This document shows, piece after piece, positions 56,195-64,000 of a DNA stretch of 64,000 nucleotides. This stretch comes from CBDCMJ01 sp965218875 (lineage in GTDB: Bacteria; Chloroflexota; Dehalococcoidia; Lucifugimonadales; UBA3495), in contig OZ244707.1 in NCBI GenBank assembly GCA_965218875.1, forward strand, positions 1,798,001 to 1,862,000, in the 5' to 3' direction. The position numbers and the translations under genes were made by a program. Under the pieces are notes generated by a model. The model did no database searches. It was given only the letters and a program-made list of their open reading frames with translations, and was not told the DNA's origin. Each line of letters begins with the position of its first letter. Position 1 is the first letter of the stretch.

Positions 56195-57472
56195 CTACCC
56201 GCGGCGTAGGATGTTGACGACGCAGGTGCCGCCGGTCCCGCCCACGTTGTGGGTCAGGCCCACTTCCAGGTTCGGATTGGCAACTTGGCGGGGGCCCGCC
56301 TCTCTCCGCAACTGGTGAAAGATCTCGATGACCTGGGCCACTCCCGACGCTCCCACCGGGTGGCCCTTGGCCTTGAGCCCGCCCGAGGTGTTGATGGGCC
56401 GGTCCCCGTCCCGGGCCGTCCTTCCTTCGTCCAGGGCTCGAGGCCCTTCACCCGGAGCGAAGAACCCCAGGTCTTCGCTGGCGATGATCTCGGCTATGGT
56501 GAAGCAATCGTGGACCTCGGCAATCTGCACGTCGCCGGCGGTGATCCCGGCCATTTCGTAGGCCTGGGCCGCCGCCGCCTTGGCTGAAGACAGGGAAGTC
56601 AACTCTTGGGCGTCCTGAAGGGGCCGCCCGGTGGCCTGGCCTATGCCCGCCACCTGCACCGGCTTGCCGGTGAAGTTGTGGGCCAACTCGCCGGCCACGA
56701 GGAGCACGCACGACGCCCCGTCGGTAATCGGCGCGCAGTCGTACAGCCGCAGGGGCCAGGCGACCCACGGGTTGGCCTGGGAGTCGTTGAGGAAGTCCAT
56801 CTCGGTTTGCCAGTCCGGTGCGGGCTGCCCCCGTTCCTGGGCCCGGGCTTTGCGCCGCTCTATCAAGTCCATGATGCTGGCGTTGAACTGGGCGCGAGGG
56901 TTCAGCGCCCCGTTCTTGTGGTTCTTGATGCCCACCTTGAGCAAGTGGTCCAGGTTGGTCTCGTAGCGGTCCATGTGGGCCTTGGCCAGGGCCCCGAAGA
57001 TGCCCGGAAAGGTCAACCCGGCGGGGACTTCGTACAGCCCGTCGGCAGCCGAAGCCAGTACGTCGGTGACCTCTTCGGTGGCCAGGTTGGTCATTTTCTC
57101 CACGCCGCCCACCAGCACGATGTCGTACAGCCCCGACGCGATGGCCATGACCCCTTCGCGCAGGGCGCTGCCGCTGCTGGCGCAGGCATTCTCGATCCGG
57201 GTGACCGGCGCCGGAGTCATTCCCAGCCAGTCGGCCATGATCGGCGCGGTGTGTCCCTGGCCTTCGAACAGGTCCGAGGAGTAGTTGCCCAGGTAGCCGC
57301 ACTCGATGTCCTCGACGTCTATCCCCTGGTCCAGGTGATCGGTCATGTCCTGGAACGCTTCCACGAACAGGTCACGGCTGGTCTTTTCCTTGAACGCGCC
57401 AAAGGCGGACATTCCCGCGCCCACGATGGACACAGGCCTGGCCAGTTGACGTATCTTGACGTTTGTCGACAC
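56195..57472 (-). CDS. Thiolase-family (SCP2-like) acyltransferase (425 aa)
   Basis: GTG 57472 has GAGGAG 6 nt upstream. PVSIVGAGMSAFGAFKEK opens the fold. The nucleophile Cys is in ENACASSGSALREGVMAI. GGVEKMTN, AEVHDCFTIAEI (His) and GLKAKGHPVGASGVAQVIEIFHQL complete the active-site region. Members move acyl groups on CoA, and the SCP2/DUF35 pair often serves lipid or steroid-like degradation. It is a probable partner of the DUF35 protein at 55749. Confidence 0.92.
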   Translation of the reverse strand: MSTNVKIRQLARPVSIVGAGMSAFGAFKEKTSRDLFVEAFQDMTDHLDQGIDVEDIECGYLGNYSSDLFEGQGHTAPIMADWLGMTPAPVTRIENACASSGSALREGVMAIASGLYDIVLVGGVEKMTNLATEEVTDVLASAADGLYEVPAGLTFPGIFGALAKAHMDRYETNLDHLLKVGIKNHKNGALNPRAQFNASIMDLIERRKARAQERGQPAPDWQTEMDFLNDSQANPWVAWPLRLYDCAPITDGASCVLLVAGELAHNFTGKPVQVAGIGQATGRPLQDAQELTSLSSAKAAAAQAYEMAGITAGDVQIAEVHDCFTIAEIIASEDLGFFAPGEGPRALDEGRTARDGDRPINTSGGLKAKGHPVGASGVAQVIEIFHQLRREAGPRQVANPNLEVGLTHNVGGTGGTCVVNILRRG

Positions 57473-57550
57473 GTACTTCTCCTCGGGAGGTTTGGTGCGG
57501 GGGCCGGGTGTGACCGTTCGTCGCCATTATGCGGGTTGGGCCGCAGCCGG

Positions 57551-58804
57551 TCAACCGCCCCTCCAGCCCGTCCTTGCCGTGGGCGTGGGGTAGGTCCGCC
57601 CTTTCCAGCTGCCGCCCTTGCCCCGCCAGAACCTGAGAGCCGAGTCTATGGTCATCAGGATGTACAGCGCGGCGGCCACGGGCAGCAGGAACCCCGCCGA
57701 AGGGGCCGTTCCGTAGTGGCTGAGGGCAGGCATGAAGCTCCCGCTACTGAGTATCCAGCCCAGGGTGCCGGCCGCCAGCAACCACAGGGCCAGGCTTGAG
57801 CCCCGCTCCAGGAGCCCGGCCGCCAGCCCTGCCGCGGCCCCCAACACCGGCGCTAGGTACACCAGGGACATTCCCAGCACCGTCAGCAGCAGCAGGGCCT
57901 TGGAGTACCGAAGCTGGGTGAACGCGGTCCGGGCCACCGTGTTCCAAATGCCGGGCAGGCCTCCGTAGTCCCTCAGGCTGACGACCTCCCGGCACAACCC
58001 CAGCCAAATCCTCCCCCCCTGCGGCCGGCCCGACTTCTTGATCAACGACGCCAACGCGCAGTCGTCGATGAGCTCGCCGGCTATCTCCTTCAGGCCGTCG
58101 CCGCGCTCCAAGGCGTCCCGACGCAGCAACAGGCAGCCCCCGGCGGCGGCAGCGGCGCTTTTGCCGGGGTCGTTTACCCACCGGAAGGGGAACAGCTTGG
58201 CGAAGAAATAGACGAACGCCGGCAGCAGCAGCCGGTCCCAGGTAGTCCTGACTTGTAGGTGACACATGAGCGACACCAGGTCCAGGTCCTCCGAGCAAGC
58301 CTTGGCGACAAGGGTCCGCACGCTGTGAGGTGGATGGGCGATGTCGGCGTCGCTAAAGAGGAGGAATTGGGGCCCTCCGGACTCCGGCGGCCCGGCCGCG
58401 GCCCGGACCCCCTGGTCCATAGCCCACAGCTTTCCGGTCCAACCCGGAGGCAAAGGCTCTCCGGCGACGACCCGCAGCCGGCCGGCCGGCCCGCGGCTGC
58501 CGCACCTGAGGGCCTCCTCCCCGGTGGAGTCCGCGCTCCGGTCGTTCACCAGGACTACCTCGAACGGGCCGGGGTAGTCCTGGTCCAGGAGAGAGGGGAG
58601 CGTGCGTGGGACCATTTCGGCCTCGTCGCGGGCAGGAACGATGGCCCGGACCGACGGCCACGCCGGGAGGTCGGGGGCCTGTTGGTCTCCGGCGGAAAAT
58701 ACCGGACCCATGCGCCAGTAGAATCCACGAAACAGCAGCAGCCACACCCAGGCCGTCAGGGCGGCGGCGGTAATGCCCAACGCGATGGCAAGTGCAGTGT
58801 CCAT
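57551..58804 (-). CDS. HpnB-like glycosyltransferase 2 (417 aa)
   Basis: An N-terminal transmembrane helix (LGITAAALTAWVWLLLFRGFYW) is followed by a GT2 domain: SVRAIVPARDEAEMVPRTLPSLL, DYPGPFEVVLVNDRSADST, FLLFSDADIAHPPHSV (DxD) and GELIDDCALASLIKKSGRPQG. The C-terminus has several more hydrophobic segments (about 330-400). This layout is that of hopene-associated HpnB glycosyltransferases. ATG 58804 lies just downstream of a TATACT-like box; no Shine-Dalgarno. The squalene synthase gene at 20.7 kb fits a hopanoid role. No other hpn gene is nearby. Confidence 0.82.
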   Translation of the reverse strand: MDTALAIALGITAAALTAWVWLLLFRGFYWRMGPVFSAGDQQAPDLPAWPSVRAIVPARDEAEMVPRTLPSLLDQDYPGPFEVVLVNDRSADSTGEEALRCGSRGPAGRLRVVAGEPLPPGWTGKLWAMDQGVRAAAGPPESGGPQFLLFSDADIAHPPHSVRTLVAKACSEDLDLVSLMCHLQVRTTWDRLLLPAFVYFFAKLFPFRWVNDPGKSAAAAAGGCLLLRRDALERGDGLKEIAGELIDDCALASLIKKSGRPQGGRIWLGLCREVVSLRDYGGLPGIWNTVARTAFTQLRYSKALLLLTVLGMSLVYLAPVLGAAAGLAAGLLERGSSLALWLLAAGTLGWILSSGSFMPALSHYGTAPSAGFLLPVAAALYILMTIDSALRFWRGKGGSWKGRTYPTPTARTGWRGG

Positions 58805-58865
58805 GGCTGAATGAGGGCAAGTATACGTGGACACGGGCCGCGTGTCATGGCCGGCCCAGCGGTGA

Positions 58866-58871
58866 TATACT
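58866..58871 (+). promoter_or_regulatory. -10 box (TATACT) abutting the Nudix start
   Basis: TATACT ends 7 nt before the GTG at 58879, so transcription would begin at the start codon. A weak -35 (TGTCAT) is 17 bp upstream. This predicts leaderless translation. Confidence 0.55.
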
Positions 58872-58878
58872 CGGCCCC

Positions 58879-59310
58879 GTGGCAGGGCGCTTGACACGGC
58901 CGCAAGTGGGCGTGGGGGTCGTCTTCGTCCGTGACGGACGGGTCTTTCTGGCCAAACGACGGGGCTCCCACGGAGAGGATACCTGGGCCTCCGCCGGCGG
59001 TAACCTAGAGTGGGGCGAGAGCCTGGAGGACTGCGCCCGCCGGGAAGCCATGGAGGAACTGGGACTGATCGTGGAGGACCTGCGGTTCTTGTGCGCCGCC
59101 AATATCGTGGCCTATGGCAGGCACTACGTGGACTTCGAGTTCCAGGGGGAAATTGGAGACCAGCAGCCCAGGCTTGCCGAGCCGGATAGGTTTTCCCACT
59201 CAGATTGGTTCCCGTTAGACCGGCTTCCCAGACCCCTCTTCCGGGCGGTGGAGTACGCGCTGGATAGCTTGACGACCGGCCGGCACTACTACCCCGGCGT
59301 CGGAGACTGA
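58879..59310 (+). CDS. Nudix hydrolase (143 aa)
   Basis: The Nudix box is complete: G with GGNLEWGESLEDCARREAME and EELGL, matching GX5EX7REUXEEXGU. The GTG at 58879 is chosen because of the TATACT box; a longer frame reaches 58792. The N-terminal VGVGVVFVRDGRVFLAKRRG is a normal first strand. Size and motif suit dGTP/8-oxo-dGTP-type or ADP-ribose-type pyrophosphatases. The substrate is not assignable. It is divergent from the HpnB-like gene. Confidence 0.85.
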   Translation: MAGRLTRPQVGVGVVFVRDGRVFLAKRRGSHGEDTWASAGGNLEWGESLEDCARREAMEELGLIVEDLRFLCAANIVAYGRHYVDFEFQGEIGDQQPRLAEPDRFSHSDWFPLDRLPRPLFRAVEYALDSLTTGRHYYPGVGD

Positions 59311-59390
59311 GCGCCCGGGCGCCCCGGGAGGCGGCTTCCCGCCGGTAGTCAAGCAGCCTCGGGGACCATGGCGCTAAGGAGGGTAACGGC

Positions 59391-60131
59391 ATGACGGCGA
59401 AAAAGGGCCGGGGCCTGCTCATGGCCTACTCCGCCGTGCTGCCCGAGCACGAGGAGGAGTTCAACCGCTGGTACGACGAGGAGCACCTCCCGGAGCGTTG
59501 GGAGTTTCCGGGAGTGCTGGACGCCGCCCGCTACGTGGCGGTCAAGGGAGGCCCCAAGTACCTGGCGTGCTACGAACTGGACAGCCCCGGCGCCTGGAAT
59601 TCCGGGGTGTGGGTCCACGCCCGGGAGAATCCCACCGAGTGGTCCAAGAGAATGTCTCCCCTGGTGATCGGCACTGAGTTTATCCTGAACATATGCCGTC
59701 TGATTTACCCGCTGCCTGACCCGGAGGAGGTCTCTCCGGAGACGGAGCGGTCCGGCATGGCCCCGGTGTTGGTGGTCGGCCGGCACTCGGTCCCCGAAGC
59801 CTTGGAATCCGAGTTCAACAGGGTCTACGACACGGAGCGTATGCCGGCGGCTTACGATGTTCCCGGCTACCTCCGGGGCCGCCGCTTCGAGGCTGTTGTG
59901 GGCGAGCCCAAGTTCACCACCATCCACGAGTTGGAGTCCCTGCAGGTCGTGGACAGCCCTCAGTGGGGCGCCTGGAGCACCGGAGGCTCGGCGCTGTGGT
60001 GGGAAACCATGCGCCCCAATATGGCCAACCCTGACGGTTCCCCCGGCGTATACACCAGGATATTTCCGGGGATATTCCCCCAGGATGTTCCCTCGGCAGA
60101 AAACCGGACCATCTTGCCGCGGACTGCCTAA
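59391..60131 (+). CDS. Tandem ferredoxin-fold (dimeric alpha-beta barrel) protein (246 aa)
   Basis: ATG with GGAGGG 7 nt upstream. Two repeats: one at 1-115 (MAYSAVLPEHEEEFNRWYDEEHLPERWEFPGVLDAARY) and one at 125-235 (VVGRHSVPEALESEFNRVYDTERMPAAYDVPGYLRGRRF). Each begins with a strand, then an FN(R)x(W/V)YDxE helix start and a PG loop. This looks like an EthD/DUF4286-type double domain. Such proteins bind small aromatic or organic acids. Function unknown. Confidence 0.7.
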   Translation: MTAKKGRGLLMAYSAVLPEHEEEFNRWYDEEHLPERWEFPGVLDAARYVAVKGGPKYLACYELDSPGAWNSGVWVHARENPTEWSKRMSPLVIGTEFILNICRLIYPLPDPEEVSPETERSGMAPVLVVGRHSVPEALESEFNRVYDTERMPAAYDVPGYLRGRRFEAVVGEPKFTTIHELESLQVVDSPQWGAWSTGGSALWWETMRPNMANPDGSPGVYTRIFPGIFPQDVPSAENRTILPRTA

Positions 60132-60182
60132 GACTCGAAATAAGCGGCGCCCGATTTCTTCGTAAGTTAGCTACGAATCTGG

Positions 60183-60188
60183 TATAAT
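60183..60188 (+). promoter_or_regulatory. -10 box (TATAAT) before gyrB
   Basis: TATAAT at 60183-60188, about 100 nt before the gyrB ATG at 60289. The -35 is weak. Confidence 0.55.
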
Positions 60189-60288
60189 ACAGGAGCACGA
60201 TCTGAGGGGTGGGGCGGGCTTCGTTTGCCTCTTTCCGGCGGCCTATCTCCCCAGGGTCTTGGACCAAATCCCACCGGAAAAGGACGTT

Positions 60289-62223
60289 ATGCAGCAACAG
60301 ACAGCGTTGGAATACACGGCCAAGGATATACAGGTTCTGGAAGGGTTGAAGGCGGTCAGGGTGCGGCCGGGCATGTATATTGGCAGCACGGACCAGCGCG
60401 GCCTGCACCATCTGGTCTACGAGATCCTCGACAACGCAGTGGACGAGGCCATGGCCGGCCACTGCGTCTCGGTAGATATTTCCATCGACGAGTCGGGACT
60501 GATTACCGTGGTCGACGACGGCCGGGGCATCCCGGTGGACGTGCACCCCACTACGGGTAAATCGGCGCTGGAAACGGTCATGACCACCCTGCACGCCGGG
60601 GGTAAATTCGGCGGGGGCGCCTACAAGGTCACCGGCGGGCTGCACGGGGTCGGAGCGTCGGTGGTCAACGGTCTGTCCGAGCACCTTCGGGCCGAGGTGC
60701 GCCGCGACGGCTGGTGCTACTCCCAGGAATACAGCCGGGGCCTGCCCACCGGGGCTTTGGAGAAAGACCGGAAGACGGGGCTTCACGGCACTACCATATC
60801 TTTCCGGCCCGACCCGGAGATTTTCCCCGTCATCGACTACGACTTCGACGCGGTGGTGGCCCACTTCAAGGAGATAGCCTACCTGAACAAAGGCCTGCGC
60901 ATACGCTTCATGAGCCCGTGGCACCGGGAGCAGCGCCGCGGCGACGTCGAGCGGAGCTACTACTTCGACGGCGGCATCGCCAACATGGTGCGCAACGTAA
61001 ACCGGAACCGCAAGGTGATGCAGACCTTTCCCTTCTATTACGAGAAGACCCTGGACAACATCCTGGTGGAAGTGGCGGTGCAGTACAACGACAGCTTTGC
61101 CGAAAGCGTGTTTTCCTTCGCCAACTGCATCAACACCCAAGAGGGCGGCAGCCACCTTACCGGGTTTCGCTCCGCCTTGACCCGGGTGATCAACGACTAC
61201 AGCCGCAAACAGGGTTTCGTGAAGGAGGATCAGTCTAACCTGACCGGGGAAGACGTCCGGGAGGGCCTGACCGCCGTGGTGAGCGTGAAACTCGCCAATC
61301 CCCAGTTCGAGGGGCAGACCAAGACCAAGCTGGGCAACGCCGAGGTTAGAGGCACCGTCGACTCCGTGGTCAGCGAGGGACTGGCCCGCTACCTCGAGGA
61401 AAACCTTGCCGAGGGCAAGCGGATCGTGGAGCGGTGTCTCACCTCCCAAAAGGCCCGGGAAGCGGCCAAGAGGGCCCGGGAGCTGGTGATTAGGAAGAAC
61501 GCCCTGGATGGGTCCGCCCTGCCGGGCAAGCTGGCCGATTGCGCGGAGCGGGACCCGGCCAAGTCGGAACTGTATATCGTGGAGGGGGAGTCCGCTGGCG
61601 GCTCGGCCAAGATGGGGCGGGACCGGCAATTTCAGGCGATTCTGCCCCTCAAGGGCAAGATCCTTAACGTGGAACGCGTTCTCCAGCAACCGGACAAGAT
61701 ACTAGGCCACGAGGAGATCCGGGCCGTGGTGGCCGCGGTGGGGGCCGGGGAGGGGGACGAGTTCGACCCGCACAAGGTGCGCTACCACAAGGTTATCATC
61801 ATGACCGACGCCGACGTGGACGGCTCCCACATTCGCACCCTGGTGCTGACCTTCTTCTACCGGCGCATGGTGGGACTGATAGACAACGACTACCTGTATA
61901 TCGCTCAGCCGCCCCTGTACCGTATCCAGGCGGGCAAGAAAGTGGACTACGCCTACTCCGAGGACGAGAAAGACGCCCGCCTGGGGCGCCTTAACGGGCA
62001 GAAAAACGTCCATATCCAGCGTTACAAGGGTCTCGGCGAGATGAACCCCGACCAGTTATGGGAAACTACCATGAACCCCGAAACCAGGAAGATGCTCCAG
62101 GTCAAGATCGAGGACGCCGTCGAGGTGGACGACGTGTTCACCACCCTCATGGGAGAGGACGTTGGTCCTCGAAAGAGCTTCATCCAGGCCCACGCCCGCA
62201 GCGTGAAGAACCTGGACGTGTAA
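60289..62223 (+). CDS. gyrB: DNA gyrase subunit B (644 aa)
   Basis: ATP-binding subunit of DNA gyrase. GHKL ATPase motifs: EILDNAVDEAMAG, DDGRGIPVD and GLHGVGASVVN. The transducer domain follows and then the TOPRIM domain with EGESAGGSAKMGRDRQFQA and TDADVDGSHIRTL. ATG 60289 has AAGGA 4 nt upstream; a TTG start 30 nt earlier is possible. Length is typical. It is followed after 35 bp by rpsT. Confidence 0.97.
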   Translation: MQQQTALEYTAKDIQVLEGLKAVRVRPGMYIGSTDQRGLHHLVYEILDNAVDEAMAGHCVSVDISIDESGLITVVDDGRGIPVDVHPTTGKSALETVMTTLHAGGKFGGGAYKVTGGLHGVGASVVNGLSEHLRAEVRRDGWCYSQEYSRGLPTGALEKDRKTGLHGTTISFRPDPEIFPVIDYDFDAVVAHFKEIAYLNKGLRIRFMSPWHREQRRGDVERSYYFDGGIANMVRNVNRNRKVMQTFPFYYEKTLDNILVEVAVQYNDSFAESVFSFANCINTQEGGSHLTGFRSALTRVINDYSRKQGFVKEDQSNLTGEDVREGLTAVVSVKLANPQFEGQTKTKLGNAEVRGTVDSVVSEGLARYLEENLAEGKRIVERCLTSQKAREAAKRARELVIRKNALDGSALPGKLADCAERDPAKSELYIVEGESAGGSAKMGRDRQFQAILPLKGKILNVERVLQQPDKILGHEEIRAVVAAVGAGEGDEFDPHKVRYHKVIIMTDADVDGSHIRTLVLTFFYRRMVGLIDNDYLYIAQPPLYRIQAGKKVDYAYSEDEKDARLGRLNGQKNVHIQRYKGLGEMNPDQLWETTMNPETRKMLQVKIEDAVEVDDVFTTLMGEDVGPRKSFIQAHARSVKNLDV

Positions 62224-62258
62224 CTCTAGACCAATTCTCACGCGTAGGGAGGACCAAT

Positions 62259-62516
62259 TTGCCCGCGAAAAAGGCCGGCCGTCAGTCAGTAAAGCGCCGC
62301 GGGAGAAACGTAAGCGTACGGACCGAGACCAGGGGTTCGGTCAATAAGGCCCTGGTCGCCATTGGGAGCGGTGACGCCTCGGTGGCGGAGGCCGCGATGC
62401 AGAACGCCATCAGCACTCTCGACCGCGCCGTCCGCAAGGGCATCATGCACCGGAATTCCGCCGCCAGGCGCAAGTCCCGTATTTCAGCCCGGTTCAACAA
62501 GCTTCTAGTCTCCTGA
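62259..62516 (+). CDS. rpsT: 30S ribosomal protein S20 (85 aa)
   Basis: The start is TTG 62259 with GGGAGG 6 nt upstream, the only in-frame start in the right place. Conserved basic stretches: SVKRRGRNVSVRTETRGSVNKALVAIG and KGIMHRNSAARRKSRISARFNKLL in blocks. These match bacterial S20, which binds 16S rRNA. It is placed directly after gyrB, probably as a small operon. Confidence 0.94.
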   Translation: MPAKKAGRQSVKRRGRNVSVRTETRGSVNKALVAIGSGDASVAEAAMQNAISTLDRAVRKGIMHRNSAARRKSRISARFNKLLVS

Positions 62517-62557
62517 CCGGCTGCTCCGGTGCGGCCGGACCACCGGGTCTTACCCGG

Positions 62558-63064
62558 CTACTTCAACGGCCCGGTCCAGACGTAGTCGTTGTCTCTCACG
62601 TCGCCGTGGCAGGTCTGTCAGCCTCTGACCATGCCTTCCTTCTCGCCCGTGCCGTTGGTCAGGACCTTGAGCCAGAACCAGTCGTTGTGGTCGGGGTCGT
62701 AACCCGGCTTTTTGTACATAACTGTGTTGGCGGCTAAATCGCCCTCGGGAGTGTAGTTCTCTTTCAGTATGATGGCCCCGTTGGGCATGACTCCCGCCTT
62801 GTCGCCGAGGGCATCATAGGCGGCAGGATTGAGATATGTGCCCAGGAGCATACGGTGCGGGTCGCCGCCCTGGTATTTCTCGCCCCGGCCTGGCCACAGC
62901 TCCCAGGACTCCTGGTAGTCCACTTCCTCAAGGTAAGCAAGCACCGAGGCGGCGGTGGCGCCGGGAAGTTCCGGCTCGTCGGAACCCCCGCACGCCGCCA
63001 CCGCTGTTGCGTCAAGCATGAGGACAAGCAGGGGAATCCAGAAGAGTATCCGGCGTGAGGACAT
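62558..63064 (-). CDS. Cytochrome P460-like lipoprotein with TGA in the CxxCH motif
   Basis: ATG 63064 gives a signal peptide (MSSRRILFWIPLLVLMLDATAVAAC), lipobox TAVAAC. The body, LAYLEEVDYQESWELWPGRGEKYQGGDPH, GAIILKENYTPEGDLAANTVMYKKPGYDPDHNDWFWLK in blocks, matches the P460 family, heme proteins of the periplasm. At 62618-62620 an in-frame TGA follows EGMVRG. The frame then continues QTCHGDVRDNDYVWTGPLK and stops at TAG 62558-62560. A P460 protein ends in a CxxCH heme motif before DND(Y)VW, so TGA sits where the first Cys belongs. It is either a nonsense mutation or recoding. Confidence 0.75.
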
Positions 63065-63167
63065 TGACGAATCCCTGCAGCTACGGTGTTGGACAGGGTA
63101 AGGCCCGCGGCTTGAAGTCTGCCACAACCCCGCGATGCTGGACCTCAGCGCAAAGGTTCTTGTGCAA

Positions 63168-63323
63168 GGCAATCGCGTCTCAAGATAATGCCACCCTGAG
63201 CTTGGCGAAGGGTCTAAAATCGTCGTGGCAAGTCCTGGTTTGGGGCCCAAGACAAGATTGCCGGGCGCCGGTTTAGATTCTTCGACTTCGCTCAGAATGA
63301 CACTATCTTAAGATGCAATTGCC
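63168..63323 (+). mobile_element. MITE-like family 4, 156 bp, before lexA
   Basis: The ends (ggcaatcgcg...aagataatgccaccctgagc and its imperfect inverse through gctcagaatgacactatctta) form long imperfect terminal repeats of about 35 bp. The interior has the familiar cctgagcttggcgaagggt and gattcttcgacttcgctcag. No gene is visible in 63065-63408. Confidence 0.6.
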
Positions 63324-63374
63324 CGACTGGATGACATAAGCTCGTTGACGCCCCCCGGGAACCGTTGATAGCCT

Positions 63375-63397
63375 GTGAGCGCAAAAACCCGTCTCAC
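63375..63397 (+). promoter_or_regulatory. GTGAG-N13-CTCAC inverted repeat before lexA
   Basis: Short inverted repeat ending about 12 bp before the lexA ATG. LexA commonly represses its own gene, but this does not match a SOS box I know, so operator function is only a possibility. Confidence 0.3.
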
Positions 63398-63408
63398 GAA
63401 AGGGTGGC

Positions 63409-64000
63409 ATGACAACTAAGAAAACACTCTCCGCCAGACGCAAGCAAATACTGGACTTCATCCAGGAGTTCATCGGGGACAACGGGATTCCGCCCACGGT
63501 GCGGGACATTCAGCAGGCCTGCCGGATCAGCTCCACGTCGGTGGTCGACTACAACCTGCACAAGCTGAGACAGGCCGGGTACCTTAACCGCCGGCCCGAC
63601 GTGGCCCGGGGCATAGAGTTGCTGGACGAAAGGGGCCAGCCGGTGTCCAACAGCCCTAGGGTCCAGATCGTGGGCGCTATTGCCGCCGGTCTGCCCATCC
63701 CGGTGTTTTCCACCGAGGACTCTGCTGCCGGCGCGGAGTTCGATGTCATAGAAGTCCCTCCCGATCTGCCCCGCCGTTTTCCCCGGCTCTTCGGCCTCAA
63801 GGTCCACGGCACTTCCATGATCGACGCGCTGATCGACGACGGCGACGTGGTCATCGTTACCCCCAGCGCCGCCGCCGCCGACGGCGACATGGTGGTTGCC
63901 TGGCTGAAAGCCGAGGAGGAGGCCACGCTGAAGAAGTTCTACCTGGAGGGCGGCCGAGTACGGTTGCAGCCGGCCAACAGCAGTATGGAGCCCATTTACT
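63409..64000 (+). CDS. lexA: LexA repressor (partial, cut by window end)
   Basis: SOS-response repressor and self-cleaving protease. The winged-helix N-terminus is LSARRKQILDFIQEFIGDNG, then IPPTVRDIQQACRISSTSVVDYNLHKLRQAGYL. The cleavage site is A93-G94 (AAGLPIPVF), the catalytic serine S136 (HGTSMIDALIDDGD) and the lysine K175 or K176 (ATLKKFY). ATG 63409 follows AAGGGTGG. The last residues seen are NSSMEPIY and the C-terminus lies beyond 64000. Confidence 0.94.
   Translation, partial: MTTKKTLSARRKQILDFIQEFIGDNGIPPTVRDIQQACRISSTSVVDYNLHKLRQAGYLNRRPDVARGIELLDERGQPVSNSPRVQIVGAIAAGLPIPVFSTEDSAAGAEFDVIEVPPDLPRRFPRLFGLKVHGTSMIDALIDDGDVVIVTPSAAAADGDMVVAWLKAEEEATLKKFYLEGGRVRLQPANSSMEPIY

Noticed and set aside
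62590..62620. SECIS element directly downstream of the P460 TGA
   Set aside because: Only a 4-bp stem with a GCGA loop is seen; this is too weak to claim a selenocysteine signal by itself.

Overview
This 64 kb window is high-GC bacterial DNA, apparently chromosomal because it carries dnaA, gyrB, a 16S rRNA gene, rpsT and lexA. It reads like a Chloroflexota genome, possibly a Dehalococcoidia/SAR202-type lineage. The hints are a 16S gene with its own promoter and terminator and no 23S or 5S behind it, several LLM-type flavin/F420 oxidoreductases and CaiB/BaiF CoA-transferases, many TTG and GTG starts, and dense dispersed repeats containing variants of CCTGAGC...GAAGG. The taxonomic call is inference from gene content; no comparison was run.

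Layout. 1-4.6 kb: an accessory patch of very small genes (coiled-coil, membrane, DUF2513-like) and one DDE transposase, held between inverted 17-bp repeats and full of short duplicated modules. 4.7-10 kb: MmgE/PrpD, cupin, a MaoC/FAS1-type dehydratase and a PLP aminotransferase. 10.3-11.2 kb: an amidohydrolase pseudogene containing a MITE-like insertion. 11.1-15.3 kb: a 2-oxoacid dehydrogenase operon (E1-alpha, E1-beta, E2) ending in lipB. 15.7-20 kb: a deoxyribosyltransferase-like gene, dnaA, a degenerate Nudix protein and thiI. 20-26.1 kb: a repeat island with at least two MITE-like families, a 900-bp IS5-family element, 61-bp and 177-bp tandem repeats, a squalene/phytoene synthase gene and two small genes. 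26.1-33 kb: a catabolic-looking cluster (cupin, two LLM oxidoreductases, two alpha/beta hydrolases, two CaiB-type CoA-transferases). 33-39.8 kb: a second accessory island (TcmP with DUF5131, DUF2325-like, DUF5615, a collagen-like trypsin-type lipoprotein, mntA with an interrupted hepT). 40-41.6 kb: 16S rRNA. 41.8-46.3 kb: thiL-tsaE-tsaB-ndk, convergent rsfS, and a lipoprotein. 46.8-52.8 kb: gltB-gltD. 53-60.1 kb: LLM, VOC, DUF35 with thiolase, an HpnB-like glycosyltransferase, Nudix and a tandem ferredoxin-fold protein. 60.3-64 kb: gyrB, rpsT, a P460-like lipoprotein and lexA (cut by the window end).

How the genes work together. LipB can octanoylate the E2 lipoyl domain encoded beside it. thiL makes thiamine diphosphate, the E1 cofactor. 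tsaE and tsaB belong to the t6A tRNA pathway, and thiI makes 4-thiouridine in tRNA. gltBD assimilates ammonium. The squalene-synthase-like enzyme and HpnB-like glycosyltransferase point to triterpenoid or hopanoid lipids. The CaiB, LLM, MaoC, thiolase and DUF35 genes suggest breakdown of CoA-linked organic acids.

The most notable observations are a P460-type lipoprotein whose heme motif CxxCH has TGA in place of the first Cys codon, a TcmP/DUF5131 gene pair, several MITE-like families with definable ends (one inserted exactly at a stop codon), a collagen-tailed trypsin-like lipoprotein, and a cassette-like patch of tiny genes with shared 3' modules.
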